Shown: positions 1 to 9,807, numbered from the stretch's first letter. The stretch: DNA of 64,000 nucleotides from Acidobacterium sp. (GCA_003166955.1 PMUI01000107.1:1-64000); one strand, 5' to 3'. Numbers and translations: made by a program. Notes: generated by a model from the letters alone, not told the origin.

Positions 1-41
1 ACAACCTGTTGAGCCTCCACAACTAGGGAATAGGGATTAGC

Positions 42-74
42 AAAAAAAGAGGGGAGACCAGGGCGGTCTCCCCT
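42..74 (-). terminator. Rho-independent terminator of the cyd/acs transcript
   Basis: A perfect 10-bp stem (AGGGGAGACC at 50-59, GGTCTCCCCT at 65-74) with a 5-base loop is followed, in minus-strand reading, by C and seven T residues (48-42). It lies just downstream of the acyl-CoA synthetase stop codon at 91 and is a textbook intrinsic terminator for the minus-strand operon. Confidence 0.93.
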
Positions 75-90
75 TTCTGCTGTTTGCGGA

Positions 91-2835
91 TTAAAGTGCG
101 AGCTCGCCGCGGATCAGGGCCTTTTTCTCGGAGAGGACGAAGCCGAGCTTGCGGGAAAGGTTGCGCATGCGGGCGTTCTCCGGGAGGAAGTAGATGAGGA
201 CCTGATGGATGCCTTCGAGGCGGGCTGCTGAAAGAGCGCGGTGCATGAGGGTTTCGCCGAGGCCCTGGCCCTGGAAGTCGTCGGCTACGACGACGGCGAG
301 GGTGGCGGAGCGGCCGTCGTCCTGGCGAATCGTGCGGCTCACACCGCCGATGACGGGGCCGGCGGCGGGATCGATGATTTCCGCGACGAGAGCCAGCTCG
401 CGATCGTAGTCGATGAAGCAGATGCGAGTGAGGCGCTCGTGCGCGGTGCGGGCGTTCAGGTCGAGCGCGGTGAAGTAGCGCTGGACGACGGTGCGCTCGG
501 AGAGGCGATCGTGGAAGGCGACGATGAGGGGCTCGTCCTCGGGACGGATGGGCCGGATGAGCACGCTGGAGCCGGATCTGGTTTTCCACGATGAGGCGTA
601 CTGCACCGGGTACGGGCGGATGGCGGGGCGCGGGAGCTGATCCTCGGTGGTGCCGGGCTCGTGGAGGACGACGCGAGCGTCGAGGGCGATGAGGCCGTCG
701 GGGGAAGCGAGGAGCGGGTTGATGTCGATTTCTTTGATCCAGCGCTGCTCCACGACGAGTTCGCTGAAGCGGACGACGAGCGCGTCGAGGGCATCGAGGT
801 CGACAGGCTTGCGGCCACGCACGCCTTTGAGAGCTTTGAAGATTTTGGTCTGCTCCATTTGATGGCGAGCGAGGGTGGCGGTGAGCGGGGGCAGCGCGAG
901 GGCGCGGTCTTTCCAGACTTCGACGAGCTGGCCGCCGGTGCCGAAGAGGAGGACGGGGCCGAGCTGTGCGTCGATGCTGCTGCCGAGGATGAGCTCGTAG
1001 CCATCGAGTTTGGCGAAGGGCTGGACGGTGACGCCGAGGAAGTGCTCGACACCGACTTTTTCGCTGACGGATTTTTGAATGTCGGGGAAGGCGGCGGCGA
1101 CGTCCTCCGCGGTGCGCAGGTTGAGCTTGACGCCGCCGACGTCGGTTTTGTGGGTGATGGTCTCGGAGTGCAGCTTGAGGACAACGGGATAGCCGATTTC
1201 GGCGGCCCTCGCGACGGCTTCTTCGGAGGTTTTGGCCAGCTCGGTGCGGACGGTGGGAATGCCGTAGGAGGCGAGGAGCTGCTTCGATTCGTATTCGGTA
1301 AGGATGGTGCGGCGGGTTGCGCGGACCCGACTGACGATGCTGTTGGCGATGTCGCGTCTGGTATCGAGGACGGAGCCGGAGAGTGCGGCTGGGGTTTCGT
1401 AGAGGTCGCGCAGATTGCTGGTGTGTTTCCAGGTGGCGACGAAGGCCTCGGCGGCTGCGTCGGGATAGGGGAAGACGGGGATGCCTGCTTTGGTAAGGAC
1501 GGCTTCACCTTCGGCGACGAAATCGCCGCCCATCCAGCTGGCGATGACGGGCTTGCCGGTGGATTGCGCGTAAGGCACCAGATGCTCGGCAACCTGGGTG
1601 GGATTGGTCATTCCCTGGGGGGTGAGGATGACGAGCATGCCGTCGGTGTTGGCATCTTTGGAGGCGATTTCGAGAGCCCTGGAGTAGCGATCAGGCTCGG
1701 CGTCGCCGAGGATGTCGACGGGGTTGTTGTGGCTCCACGCGTCGGGGAGGAAGGCGTTGTAGGTGGCGAGGGTCTCGGGGGAGATTTCGGTGAGTTCTCC
1801 ACCGGCATTGATGAGCGCGTCGGTGGCGAGTACGCCGGGGCCTCCGGCGTTGGTGAGGATGGTGAGGCGCGGACCTTTGGGGCGAGGCTGCTTGGCGAGG
1901 ACTTCGGAGATGTAGAAGATTTCGCTGATGGAGTTGACGCGGAGGACGCCTGCACGCTGGAAAGCGGCGTCGAGGACATCGTCACTGCCGGTGAGCGAGC
2001 CTGTGTGGGAGGCGGCGGCTTTGGCGGCGGCGGCGGTGCGGCCTGCCTTGATGACGAGGATCTGCTTGTTGAGGGCGACGGCGCGGGCGGCAGAGAGGAA
2101 ACTGCGGGCGTCGCCGATGGATTCCATGTAGATGACGATGGAGTCGGTGTTGGGATCCTGGCCGTAGTGGTCGATGAGCTCGCCGAAGGAGACGTCGAGC
2201 ATGGAGCCGGCGGAGACGCAGCCGCTGAGGCCCACGTGCTCGCGAATGCACCAGTCGAGGATGGCGGTGAGGAGCGCGCCGCTCTGGCTGATGAAGGCGA
2301 GGCGGCCGGCGGGGACCATGGCTTTGGCGAAGTTGGCGTTGATGCCGCCGACGGGGTTCATGACGCCGAGGCAGTTGGGGCCGATGAGGCGCATTTTGCC
2401 CTTGATGGTGGCGGCGATCTGGCGCTCGAGGGCTTTGCCGGGCTCGCCGATTTCTTTGAAGCCCGCGGAGATGACGATGGCGGAAGGGACGCCGAAGTCG
2501 ACCGCTTCCTGAATGATGGCGGGTACGGTAGCGGCGGGCGTGGTGACGACGATGAGGTCGGGAACGCCGGGGAGATCTTTGATGGATTTGAACGCGGGCA
2601 CGCCAAGGATGGTGTCGCGCTTCGGGTTCACGGGCCAAACAGGGCCGCCGAAGGGGCTGCCGATGAGGTTCTTGAGTACGGTGCAGCCGACGCTGCCAAC
2701 GCGGTCGGTGGCGCCGATGAGGGCGACGGATTTGGGCGTGAAGATGGAGGCGAGCGGGCTGCGCCGGATGCTGACCAGATCGTGAGCTGGATCGATGATG
2801 AGGGTGTTTTCCGGAGCGACCGTAGGGGAAGCCAT
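91..2835 (-). CDS. Acyl-CoA synthetase (NDP-forming)/GNAT acetyltransferase fusion, Pat/PatZ-like
   Basis: The 914-residue protein has the PatZ/Pka layout: a CoA-binding Rossmann domain (about residues 30-160), a succinyl-CoA-ligase-like region with an [10 protein letters not shown] segment carrying the phospho-histidine position of ADP-forming acetyl-CoA synthetases, an ATP-grasp region (about 490-700) and a C-terminal GNAT domain (about 740-910). Members either make acetate and ATP from acetyl-CoA or acetylate lysines, for example in acetyl-CoA synthetase. The start at 2835 is chosen because AAAGGAGAA sits 7 bases upstream; a longer frame back to 2898 would overlap cydB. It follows cydB by 25 bases and is probably co-transcribed with cydAB. 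Whether it works as synthetase, acetyltransferase or both cannot be told from sequence. Confidence 0.88.
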   Translation of the reverse strand: MASPTVAPENTLIIDPAHDLVSIRRSPLASIFTPKSVALIGATDRVGSVGCTVLKNLIGSPFGGPVWPVNPKRDTILGVPAFKSIKDLPGVPDLIVVTTPAATVPAIIQEAVDFGVPSAIVISAGFKEIGEPGKALERQIAATIKGKMRLIGPNCLGVMNPVGGINANFAKAMVPAGRLAFISQSGALLTAILDWCIREHVGLSGCVSAGSMLDVSFGELIDHYGQDPNTDSIVIYMESIGDARSFLSAARAVALNKQILVIKAGRTAAAAKAAASHTGSLTGSDDVLDAAFQRAGVLRVNSISEIFYISEVLAKQPRPKGPRLTILTNAGGPGVLATDALINAGGELTEISPETLATYNAFLPDAWSHNNPVDILGDAEPDRYSRALEIASKDANTDGMLVILTPQGMTNPTQVAEHLVPYAQSTGKPVIASWMGGDFVAEGEAVLTKAGIPVFPYPDAAAEAFVATWKHTSNLRDLYETPAALSGSVLDTRRDIANSIVSRVRATRRTILTEYESKQLLASYGIPTVRTELAKTSEEAVARAAEIGYPVVLKLHSETITHKTDVGGVKLNLRTAEDVAAAFPDIQKSVSEKVGVEHFLGVTVQPFAKLDGYELILGSSIDAQLGPVLLFGTGGQLVEVWKDRALALPPLTATLARHQMEQTKIFKALKGVRGRKPVDLDALDALVVRFSELVVEQRWIKEIDINPLLASPDGLIALDARVVLHEPGTTEDQLPRPAIRPYPVQYASSWKTRSGSSVLIRPIRPEDEPLIVAFHDRLSERTVVQRYFTALDLNARTAHERLTRICFIDYDRELALVAEIIDPAAGPVIGGVSRTIRQDDGRSATLAVVVADDFQGQGLGETLMHRALSAARLEGIHQVLIYFLPENARMRNLSRKLGFVLSEKKALIRGELAL

Positions 2836-2860
2836 GAGGGAGTTCTCCTTTGAATCTCTT

Positions 2861-3904
2861 TCAGTGTCCATAGCCGGCTTCCGCGGTGACTTTACCACGG
2901 AAGAGGCGGTAGGACACGATGAAGTAAGCCAGGGCGAGGATGAGGCCGAGGGACCACCATATCAGTCCGACGTGAAGAGAATGTGGCCCGGCGAGAGCCG
3001 TGGCGATGGTGATGTTGCGGGCGGGATCGCTGGAGGAAGGCAGGAGCGTGGGATAGAGTCCGACGGCTGCGCCCACCAGCATGAAAACCAGGTAAAAGCA
3101 GGATGAGAGAAACGCGGCGAGGGGCTTGCGCTGCTTGGTGAAGCTGAGGATGCCGATGAGGGTGGCAACGACCAGCGCTGGGATCGCGTAGAGGATCTTG
3201 TGCGCCTCGTAATTGTCGAGCGCGGAGGGACGGACAGCGATAGTGGCGGGCAGGCTGATGAGCGTGACGACCAGCAACGCGACCCAGAGAGCGGAGGCAG
3301 CGTTGCGGGCGCGGGCTTCGAGTTCGCCGGGAGCCTTGAGGACGAGCCAGAGCGCGCCGTGGGTGGCGAGGGCGACGAGGGCGACGACTCCGCCGATGAC
3401 GGTGTACCAGTCGAGAATGCCCGGCTCGGGGCCGACGCGCCAGTTGGTCCAGAGAGGCAGGAAGAAGTAGTTGTCTGCGCCCAGGGGCACGCCACGGATG
3501 ACGTTGGCGAGCGCGGCACCGAAGAAGATGGCGAGCAGCGCGCTGGCGACGAAGAAGAGGCCGTCGAAGAAGCTGCGCCAGACTTCGTGGTCGATGTGCA
3601 TGCGCAGCTCGATGCTGGCTCCGCGCATGATGAGGAGCCAAAGGACGATCATGAGCGGCAGGTAAAAACCGCTGAAGGACGAGGCGTAGAGCAGCGGGAA
3701 GGCGAAGAAGAGCGTGCCGCCACCGGCGAGCAGCCAGACTTCATTGCCATCCCACACCGGGCCGATGGAGCGGTAGAGGGTGCGGCGAGCGTCTTCAGCG
3801 CGGCCGAGGAAAGGAGAGAGGATGCCGACGCCGAGGTCGAAGCCGTCGAGGACGACGTAGGCGGCGATCATGACTGCGACAATCCAGAACCAGACGAATC
3901 CCAT
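2861..3904 (-). CDS. cydB: Cytochrome bd ubiquinol oxidase subunit II
   Basis: This 347-residue polytopic membrane protein has the CydB opening (a helix with [14 protein letters not shown]) followed by about eight hydrophobic segments, and [15 protein letters not shown] typical of the family. CydB pairs with CydA to form the proton-motive quinol oxidase that reduces O2 to water with high affinity. A strong GGAGGAGAA ribosome site precedes the ATG at 3904. It lies 14 bases behind cydA in the same operon. Length matches the shorter CydB proteins. No CydX was seen between cydB and the next gene. Confidence 0.95.
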   Translation of the reverse strand: MGFVWFWIVAVMIAAYVVLDGFDLGVGILSPFLGRAEDARRTLYRSIGPVWDGNEVWLLAGGGTLFFAFPLLYASSFSGFYLPLMIVLWLLIMRGASIELRMHIDHEVWRSFFDGLFFVASALLAIFFGAALANVIRGVPLGADNYFFLPLWTNWRVGPEPGILDWYTVIGGVVALVALATHGALWLVLKAPGELEARARNAASALWVALLVVTLISLPATIAVRPSALDNYEAHKILYAIPALVVATLIGILSFTKQRKPLAAFLSSCFYLVFMLVGAAVGLYPTLLPSSSDPARNITIATALAGPHSLHVGLIWWSLGLILALAYFIVSYRLFRGKVTAEAGYGH

Positions 3905-3918
3905 GGTGTTCTCCTCCT

Positions 3919-5283
3919 CTAGACCGTCGTCAGCGTTGCGGGTTCAGGCTCGGGTAAGGCAACGGCGGCAGCGGCCGGGCCGGTGCGGATGAAGCGATAG
4001 ACGAGGACGATCCAGAGGATCGACAGCACAGAGTACATGCCGAGGAAGCCGAGCAGCGTGAAGAGCGCGTTGCCTGCCGAGACGTGGATCGAGTAGCCCT
4101 CGGCGGTGCGGATGAGGCCGTAGACGAGCCAGGGCTGGCGGCCGATTTCGGCAGTCATCCAGCCAGCGGCGTTGGCGACGTAGGGCAGCGGGAAGCTGAG
4201 CAGGATAGGCCAGAGGATCCAGCGCGCGGAGTAGAGTTTGCCGCGCCAGAGCATGATCGCGGCGACGAGCATCAGCAGGAGGAACCAGGTCCCGAGGCCC
4301 GCCATGATGTGGTAGCTGTAATAGAGCAATGGCAGGGGTTCGGGGCGCTGATCCGGCGGAAAGTCGTTGAGGCCTTTCACCTCGGCGGAGGTGGTGCCGT
4401 AGAGGAGGAAGCTGAGGACGTCGTTGATGGGGACCGGGTTGTCGATCTTCTGCGCGTTTTCGTCGGGCTGGCCGATGAGGACGACGGGCGCACCCTTCTG
4501 GGTTCGGAAGAGGCCTTCCATTCCGGCGATGGCGGCGGGCTGATACTTCGCGACGTAGCGGCCGTGGAAGTCGCCGGTGGGGAAGATCTGAATGACGCAG
4601 GAGACGAGGCCTGCGATGACGCCGATTTTCAGGAAGAGGCGGCCGAATTCCTCGTTGCTCTTTTCAAGCAGGTAGAACGCGCCGGTGGAGGCGACGACGA
4701 AGGACGCGGTGACGACCGCGCCGCACATATTGTGCGCGTACTGGATCCACGCCCAGGGATTCAGCATGAATTGCCAGAAGCTCGATACTTCATAGGTATT
4801 GTTGGGGAGCAGGTGATACGCGACGGGGTGCTGCATCCATGCGTCAGTGACGATGATGAAGAAGCCGGAGATCCATGAGCCGAGGAAGACCATAAAGGCC
4901 GCGCCGAAATGAGCGAGCTTCGAGAGGCGCTTCTCGCCAAAGAGAAAGAGGCCGAGGAAGGTCGACTCGAGGAAGAAGGCGAAGACGCCTTCCATAGCAA
5001 GCGGCTGGCCGATGACGCCTCCGGTGCGGCGCGCGAACTCCGACCAGTTGGTGCCGAACTGGAATTCCATGGGGATGCCGGTGACGACGCCGAGGATGAA
5101 GTTGATGGCGAAGATCTTTGCCCAGAAGCGCGAGGCCTGGTTCCAGCGGTCGTTGCCGGTGCGGAAGGCGATGAGCTTCATGACAACCATCAGCAGCGCG
5201 AGGCCCATGGTGAGCTGCGGGAAAAGATAGTGGTAAGTGACGGTAAACGCGAAGTGAAGTCGGTGCAGCAGGAGGGCGTCCAT
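3919..5283 (-). CDS. cydA: Cytochrome bd ubiquinol oxidase subunit I
   Basis: The 454-residue CydA protein has the N-terminal heme ligand His18 in a TYHYLFPQLT segment, the conserved GRQPWLVYGLIRTAEG stretch near residue 385, and about nine membrane segments. The length indicates the short Q-loop form. It oxidises quinol and carries hemes b558, b595 and d. It is first in a minus-strand operon with cydB and probably the acyl-CoA synthetase-acetyltransferase. A CRP/FNR-like palindrome lies 38-53 bases upstream of its start codon, which suggests control by oxygen, redox state or carbon supply. A quinol oxidase fits a locus feeding electrons from hydrogenase into the quinone pool. Confidence 0.96.
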   Translation of the reverse strand: MDALLLHRLHFAFTVTYHYLFPQLTMGLALLMVVMKLIAFRTGNDRWNQASRFWAKIFAINFILGVVTGIPMEFQFGTNWSEFARRTGGVIGQPLAMEGVFAFFLESTFLGLFLFGEKRLSKLAHFGAAFMVFLGSWISGFFIIVTDAWMQHPVAYHLLPNNTYEVSSFWQFMLNPWAWIQYAHNMCGAVVTASFVVASTGAFYLLEKSNEEFGRLFLKIGVIAGLVSCVIQIFPTGDFHGRYVAKYQPAAIAGMEGLFRTQKGAPVVLIGQPDENAQKIDNPVPINDVLSFLLYGTTSAEVKGLNDFPPDQRPEPLPLLYYSYHIMAGLGTWFLLLMLVAAIMLWRGKLYSARWILWPILLSFPLPYVANAAGWMTAEIGRQPWLVYGLIRTAEGYSIHVSAGNALFTLLGFLGMYSVLSILWIVLVYRFIRTGPAAAAVALPEPEPATLTTV

Positions 5284-5320
5284 ACCGTTCTCACGGTAAT
5301 TGCGGAGGGCCTGGCGGGAC

Positions 5321-5336
5321 TGTGACCTTTATCACA
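5321..5336. promoter_or_regulatory. CRP/FNR-family palindrome upstream of cydA
   Basis: TGTGA-CCTTTA-TCACA matches the classical TGTGA-N6-TCACA CRP-type consensus perfectly in both half-sites. It is 38 bases upstream of the cydA start, so it could overlap the promoter core. It is one of six similar palindromes upstream of respiratory genes in this window. Confidence 0.7.
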
Positions 5337-5425
5337 AATCAGGGAGAGCAGACCTTCCATCCATCATGCATGGCCACCGAGACCACGGAGTGCGCTGAGG
5401 GATCATCTCGAAGCGGCTAGTGCCG

Positions 5426-5466
5426 CCCGTGCCTGGCACGGGTGAAGGCACGGCTGAAGCCGTGCC
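5426..5466. repeat. Tandem GC-rich hairpins of an interspersed repeat
   Basis: Two perfect inverted repeats lie side by side. One is CCCGTGCC-T-GGCACGGG (5426-5442); the other is GGCACGGC-TGAA-GCCGTGCC (5447-5466), followed by CTTTCAAA. A related GGCACGGCTGAA...CTTTCAAA arrangement occurs near 29552-29605, and a third GCGTGCCCTTTCAAA lies at about 5714-5728. They look like REP-type intergenic elements. No T-tract follows, so they are not called terminators. Confidence 0.6.
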
Positions 5467-5593
5467 CTTTCAAAGCAGCGAGTTTTCCGCAGGCTGTGAG
5501 GTCTTGCCCTGATGCGGGAGTTGGTAGACCGATCTTTTCGCCTGCGAGGGGATCGGGTTGAGGCGGCTAATCCTCCCAAAACGGGACAAGGCC

Positions 5594-5681
5594 GGTACTT
5601 TGGGGTGAGTCCATTGACGATTACTGTTGATGGGCGACCCGAAAAGGCGTTCGCTGCTTGCTATGGGGTGAACCTGGCCGT
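5594..5681. repeat. Interspersed repeat copy 1 (about 88 bp)
   Basis: This block begins GGTACTTTGGGGTGAGTCCA and ends with a 25-base segment (5657-5681) containing GGGGTGAACCTGGCCGT. The copy at 29619-29707 has the same two end blocks at nearly the same spacing (63 and 64 bases) with a diverged middle. It occupies most of the roughly 450-base gap between cydA and the NrfH-like gene; no coding sequence is convincing in that gap. Confidence 0.6.
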
Positions 5682-5732
5682 CACTATGTCGTCCTTTTTG
5701 CAGCCGGGGAAGGCGTGCCCTTTCAAAACAAG

Positions 5733-7184
5733 CTACTGGAGGTGCAGTTCGTTCTGAAGCTGGAGGTCGTTGAGGACGCTGGGATTGGTTTCGTCGGTGG
5801 CCAGGAGGTTGTGGCAGAGGCTGCAGTCGTTGCTCAGGGTCTTGCCGTCCTTCGTGGCGTGGTTGCCGTCGTGGCAGCGGAAGCAGCCGGGGTACGCCAT
5901 GTGGCCGATGTTGTTGGGGTAGGTGCCCCAGGCGACTTTCATATTGGGGAAGACGTTGCGGTCGTAGATGGCGACGAGGCGGCGCGCGGAGGCGTCGATA
6001 TTCGAGCGCTGGGAGTTGAAGACGTCGGGGTAGCTGGTGCGGTAGTAGTCCTCGAGACCCGCGGTGATTTTCTGACTGGCTTCCGCCTGGGAGGAGTACT
6101 CGGCCTGGATCAGCTGCAGGGCTTCCTTGTGCATGAACGGCAGAGCAGAACTGGGGGTGCCGTCCAGCATGGCTTCGTCGACAGCTTCTTCTGCGGTCTG
6201 GAAGACGTGCGTGGCCTGGTTGTGGCAATCCATGCAGTCCATGGTGCGGTGGACGCCCTGGACGGGGCCTTTCGAGTCGGAGCTGACGTACTCGGTTTTG
6301 GAGCCATCGGGATTGGCGGCGGTGACGGCGATGATGGTCTGCGCGTCGTTGTCGGTGGCGACGTATTCGAAATTGTTGAGATGGTGGCCGTGAATGCCAG
6401 TGAAGTGCGAGACGGAGTCGACGCCGCCGAGGTGCAGGACCAGCACGGTGCGGGTCATGGAGTTCTTCACGTCGTCGCCGAAGGTGGTTTTGACGAGGAG
6501 CTTTTCGCCGATGAAGCGGGTCGGTGAGTGGCATTCCTCGCACGTTGCGCGGGCCGGACGCAACTCGTTCAGAGGAGCGCGGATGGGCGCGGGCCAGGTG
6601 TGGAAGGTGACCTCAATGAGCTGTTTGGTCCCGTTGACCTTGGCCTGGACGTAGGACTTCATGCCGGAGCCGACATGGCACTGGACGCAGTCGACGTGCG
6701 AGTGGGGAGACACTTGAAAGGCAGCCCACTGCGGGGCCATGACGTGGCAGGACTGGCCGCAAAAGTGAGGTGAGTCCATATAGGCGACGCCACGGTAGGT
6801 GGCGGTGCCGACGATGACGAAGTTGATGAAGGTGATGACGATGACAGTTTCGATCCCGCGGCGAAAGACGGGGTTGCGCAGGTCGATCTGCGGATAGACG
6901 GATGGCACTTGTCCGGCGGCGATGAGCTGCCTGCGGCGCAACCAGATGCCGATGGGGATGAGAATGAGGCCGAGGATAAAGAGGCCGGGCAAGAACAGAT
7001 CGAGAACGATGCCGAGGTAGGGATTGGAGGAACCGCCGTGGCCGAAGATCGAAACGATCCAAAAGCCGATGAGGACGAAGGCCGAGGCGGTGGTGATTGC
7101 TCCGCCAATCAGGCTTAGAAGGTTATTGCCAAAGAAGAGAAACGGCTGGAGCCAGTTTTCCTTCAGACTGCGCCACGCGGACAT
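5733..7184 (-). CDS. NapC/NrfH-like multiheme cytochrome c, membrane-anchored
   Basis: The 483-residue protein has N-terminal hydrophobic segments (about residues 15-45, 57-82 and 112-130), then a periplasmic heme domain. Five CXXCH sites are visible (CVQCH, CEECH, CMDCH, CFRCH, CSLCH). The first expected site reads CGQSCH (Cys142, Cys146, His147), a CX3CH motif followed by VM, at the place where NrfH has its quinol-site heme (CXXCHxM). NapC/NrfH proteins oxidise membrane quinols and pass electrons to periplasmic partners. It follows the cytochrome b gene by 9 bases with an AAGGGGAAA ribosome site, so it ends the multiheme operon. Terminal acceptor unknown. Confidence 0.82.
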   Translation of the reverse strand: MSAWRSLKENWLQPFLFFGNNLLSLIGGAITTASAFVLIGFWIVSIFGHGGSSNPYLGIVLDLFLPGLFILGLILIPIGIWLRRRQLIAAGQVPSVYPQIDLRNPVFRRGIETVIVITFINFVIVGTATYRGVAYMDSPHFCGQSCHVMAPQWAAFQVSPHSHVDCVQCHVGSGMKSYVQAKVNGTKQLIEVTFHTWPAPIRAPLNELRPARATCEECHSPTRFIGEKLLVKTTFGDDVKNSMTRTVLVLHLGGVDSVSHFTGIHGHHLNNFEYVATDNDAQTIIAVTAANPDGSKTEYVSSDSKGPVQGVHRTMDCMDCHNQATHVFQTAEEAVDEAMLDGTPSSALPFMHKEALQLIQAEYSSQAEASQKITAGLEDYYRTSYPDVFNSQRSNIDASARRLVAIYDRNVFPNMKVAWGTYPNNIGHMAYPGCFRCHDGNHATKDGKTLSNDCSLCHNLLATDETNPSVLNDLQLQNELHLQ

Positions 7185-7193
7185 GGTTTCCCC

Positions 7194-8084
7194 TTATTCA
7201 GCGATATAGGCGCTCAAAGTGAGCACGAGGAGGGTCAGGCCAATCAATATAGCGGTAAACCCGACCGCCCGGCTGAAGTTTATCAACCAGGGCTGAGGCG
7301 CGTCTGTGATCCTTGTCGCAGACTTGCCTTCGGCGACCATGCGCTTATATTCGTCCGGGCGGCGGGTTTTGAATTCCTCTTCGCTCTCGCGGCCGGTGAA
7401 GATGACCATGTCCATGGGGAAGCTGTCGGGGCGGAGGTGGGTGTTGACGAAGTGGATGGAGAAGATGAAGAGGATGGCGAGGAGGCCTTCTTCACTGTGG
7501 ATGACGAGGGCGGCGTTGAGCGCCCAACCGGGGAGGAAGCGGGCGAAGAAGGGCGCGAACCACATGGCGTATCCGGAGAAGCCGATGACGACCATGCCCC
7601 AGAAGACGGCCCAGTAGTCGAATTTTTCCCAGTAGGCGTAGCGCTCGAATTTTGGCTTGGGGCCGAGACCAAGGAACCAGCGCATGTGGCCGAAGAGGTC
7701 CTTGACGTCTTTCCAGTTGGCCACCATGGAAGTGGGTCCCCAGAAGATTCCCTTCTCGCGCTTGAAGAGGCCGCGGGCGACGATTTCGCGGACATGGATG
7801 ATGAAGGCCAGGGTGAGGACCAGGGCGCAGAACTTGTGGAAGAAGAGGATGGTTCCGAAGCCGTCGACGAGTTTGGCGAAGCGGATGGCCCAGATGGAGC
7901 CGCTGAAGCGCATCATGAGCCCGGTGGCCGCCAGCACCAGGAACGAGGTGAACAGGACGCCGTGGAGGTAGCGCTGGCCCAGGGTGAAGCGGAGGAAGTA
8001 GCGGGGCTTTTCGGGCGCGGCGACCGCCGGGGCGGCGACGATTTCCGGGGCTGGCGCCGGCGTGGCTTGAGTGGGCTCAGGCAT
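7194..8084 (-). CDS. Di-heme cytochrome b (b561/formate dehydrogenase gamma-like)
   Basis: The 296-residue protein has an Ala/Pro-rich N-terminus, then about five membrane segments with histidines suited to bind two b hemes (for example RYLHGVLFTSF, FFHKFCALVLTLAFIIHV, and the last helix with FSIHFVNTHL). It resembles the membrane cytochrome that connects periplasmic multiheme cytochromes with quinones. The ATG at 8084, with GGGAG before it, overlaps the upstream multiheme gene by 8 bases, implying translational coupling. Its sequence, including WEKFDYWAVFWG and a following IFTGR, resembles the C-terminal half of the fused protein at 9879-12038, so the two are likely paralogues. Confidence 0.85.
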   Translation of the reverse strand: MPEPTQATPAPAPEIVAAPAVAAPEKPRYFLRFTLGQRYLHGVLFTSFLVLAATGLMMRFSGSIWAIRFAKLVDGFGTILFFHKFCALVLTLAFIIHVREIVARGLFKREKGIFWGPTSMVANWKDVKDLFGHMRWFLGLGPKPKFERYAYWEKFDYWAVFWGMVVIGFSGYAMWFAPFFARFLPGWALNAALVIHSEEGLLAILFIFSIHFVNTHLRPDSFPMDMVIFTGRESEEEFKTRRPDEYKRMVAEGKSATRITDAPQPWLINFSRAVGFTAILIGLTLLVLTLSAYIAE

Positions 8085-9297
8085 TTTTTTCTCCCGACGA
8101 TTTGCTTTTGACCTGCTGGAGGCGGGAACGGACAAGCCACAGCACGGTGTGGAGCATGAAGAATGTCAATACGCTGGCGAGGAGCAGGTTCATGAAGAGG
8201 CGGATGTAGTAGAGCGCCGGGTTCAGCCTGCGATTGCGCGCGTTGGCGTGCGGCTGGTACTGGACGAAGCTGGCGTTGGCGCCGGCGTGGCAGCGGCCAC
8301 AGGTGGCGATGAGGTTGGCTTTGTTGACGGGCGAGTTGGGATCGGAGGTTGGCAGGACTTCGTGCGCTTTGTGGCAATCCCAGCAGCGGGCGGTTTCGGT
8401 GTATCCACCGAGGAGGCCGAGCTGCGAGTGGAAGGTATCGCGGTAGGTGGAGAACTTGTCGCGATGGCAGGAGCCGCAGATGGGCGTGGACTGCATACGG
8501 AATTCGGCGGAGGTGGGCTCGACGATGCCGTGGGTTGTGTGGCAGTCGGTGCAAACGGGGGCGCTGGTGCTGCCGGCGGCGACGGCTTTGCCGTGGACAC
8601 CCTTCTGATACTGCTCGTTGATGCCGACGTGGCAGGAGCCGCAGGTGCCGGGGATGTTGGTGCGGTAGGTGGAGCTTTGCGGGTCGGTGTGGCTGAGAAT
8701 TTTGTGCGAGCCGTGGCAGCTGGTGCAGTTGGCGGCGACCAGCAGGCCCTCTTTGCCGAGGGCGAAGCCGTGGATGGAGTCGATGTAGAGGGCGTAGACG
8801 TTGGGAAGGTGGAATTTCTTCGCCATGGCGGGGTCGCCGTGGCAGCCGCCGCAGGTCTTGGGGATGTTCAGGGGATAGACGGTGGAATTTGGATCTGTCT
8901 TTGTGACAATTTCGTGGGCGTTGCCGTGGCAGCCAGTGCAGGCATGCGCTTTCCAGCCGGTGGCGCCGGGAACCGACGTGCTGGCTTTGGCGTGGATGCT
9001 GCCGGCGATGGCAGAGGCTTCATCAGCGTGGCAGGTTTCGCACTGGACCGCTGCGGGATGGTCAGGGTGGGGATAATCGTGAATGTCCTTGTGGCAGTCA
9101 TTGCATTTGAGGCCGCCGTGGATGCTCCCGTGAAACTTGTTGGCATCGACACCGACGCTTTTGCCATTGGCGTCCTGCATGGTGGTGTCGCCATGGCAGG
9201 AGAGGCAATCGGTATCCGCGTGCAGAGGCCGCGCGGTCGCGACGAACAGAAGCGCTGACGCAAAAAGTGTCAGGCCGAAAGAAGAAAGGGTCTTCAT
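8077..9297 (-). CDS. Undecaheme c-type cytochrome, exported, C-terminal anchor
   Basis: The 406-residue precursor has a signal peptide (MKTLSSFGLTLFASALLF..., cleavage near residue 26) and eleven CXXCH motifs: CLSCH, CNDCH, CETCH, CTGCH, CGGCH, CTSCH, CGSCH, CTDCH, CGSCH, CWDCH and CGRCH. It ends in a transmembrane helix (about 362-390) and a basic tail, so the heme domain should sit in the periplasm tethered to the inner membrane. Repeated SIHG/VHG segments supply extra histidine ligands. Start 9297 follows GGGAG and gives the signal peptide. It is coupled to the cytochrome b at 7194-8084; together they resemble the fused 13-heme protein upstream. Confidence 0.9.
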   Translation of the reverse strand: MKTLSSFGLTLFASALLFVATARPLHADTDCLSCHGDTTMQDANGKSVGVDANKFHGSIHGGLKCNDCHKDIHDYPHPDHPAAVQCETCHADEASAIAGSIHAKASTSVPGATGWKAHACTGCHGNAHEIVTKTDPNSTVYPLNIPKTCGGCHGDPAMAKKFHLPNVYALYIDSIHGFALGKEGLLVAANCTSCHGSHKILSHTDPQSSTYRTNIPGTCGSCHVGINEQYQKGVHGKAVAAGSTSAPVCTDCHTTHGIVEPTSAEFRMQSTPICGSCHRDKFSTYRDTFHSQLGLLGGYTETARCWDCHKAHEVLPTSDPNSPVNKANLIATCGRCHAGANASFVQYQPHANARNRRLNPALYYIRLFMNLLLASVLTFFMLHTVLWLVRSRLQQVKSKSSGEKNA

Positions 9298-9414
9298 TGC
9301 AGCTCCCGTACTGCTTGCCGTTCGCCTGCGGAGCTGGAAGAGGCAGGACGGTCGCCGCCTCTTCCCTGCATTCACCGCACCGATACGGCTGGTCCCTAGT
9401 CCACTACTCGTCGG

Positions 9415-9732
9415 CTACTTCTGCAGTGTGCGGATGTAGGCGATGACTTCTTTGATCTGGGCGTCGGACAGCTTGGTGCTGTAGGAGGGCATTTTGCCTT
9501 TGCCGCTTTTCGTGGTCGCAATCAGGTCCGCGTCGGAGGCCTTGATCTCCGCGGGATCTTTGAACGACGGGACTTTCATGGCTTTGCCAGTAGGGGTGGA
9601 GGCAGTGCCGTCGGGGCCGTGGCACATGGCGCACTTGGCTTTGTAGGTGTCGGCACCGGCGCTCTGCGCAAAGGCAGGCGCCGCAATGGAGGCGGCGAGC
9701 AGGATCAAGGCCGCGGTTCTGATGCGATTCAT
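9415..9732 (-). CDS. Small monoheme cytochrome c (class I)
   Basis: The 105-residue precursor has a signal peptide ending AFAQ, one CAMCH heme site and a distal methionine candidate in GKMPSY, as in soluble class I cytochromes c. It probably carries electrons in the periplasm between the multiheme proteins. AAGGAG is 6 bases before the ATG at 9732. It is clearly paralogous to the cytochrome at 12196-12516: both share YKAKCAMCHG and end AYIRTLQK. A CRP-like palindrome lies about 76-91 bases upstream, so it may open its own transcript. Confidence 0.92.
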   Translation of the reverse strand: MNRIRTAALILLAASIAAPAFAQSAGADTYKAKCAMCHGPDGTASTPTGKAMKVPSFKDPAEIKASDADLIATTKSGKGKMPSYSTKLSDAQIKEVIAYIRTLQK

Positions 9733-9807
9733 GGATGCTCCTTCAGGGGTTAGTAGGATTCGGTCCCCAGCCCTTCCCGTTGATACCGCACGGGAGATTG
9801 CGTGGGC

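Noticed and set aside
661-2853. A 730-residue open frame on the plus strand, rich in Gly, Asp and Glu.
   Set aside because: It is the antisense shadow of the acyl-CoA synthetase-acetyltransferase gene in GC-rich DNA; composition is low-complexity and no ribosome site or domain is seen.
5426-5466. The GC-rich double hairpin as a terminator for the NrfH-like gene.
   Set aside because: No T-tract follows on the minus strand, and related hairpin and CTTTCAAA elements occur elsewhere, so it is called a repeat.
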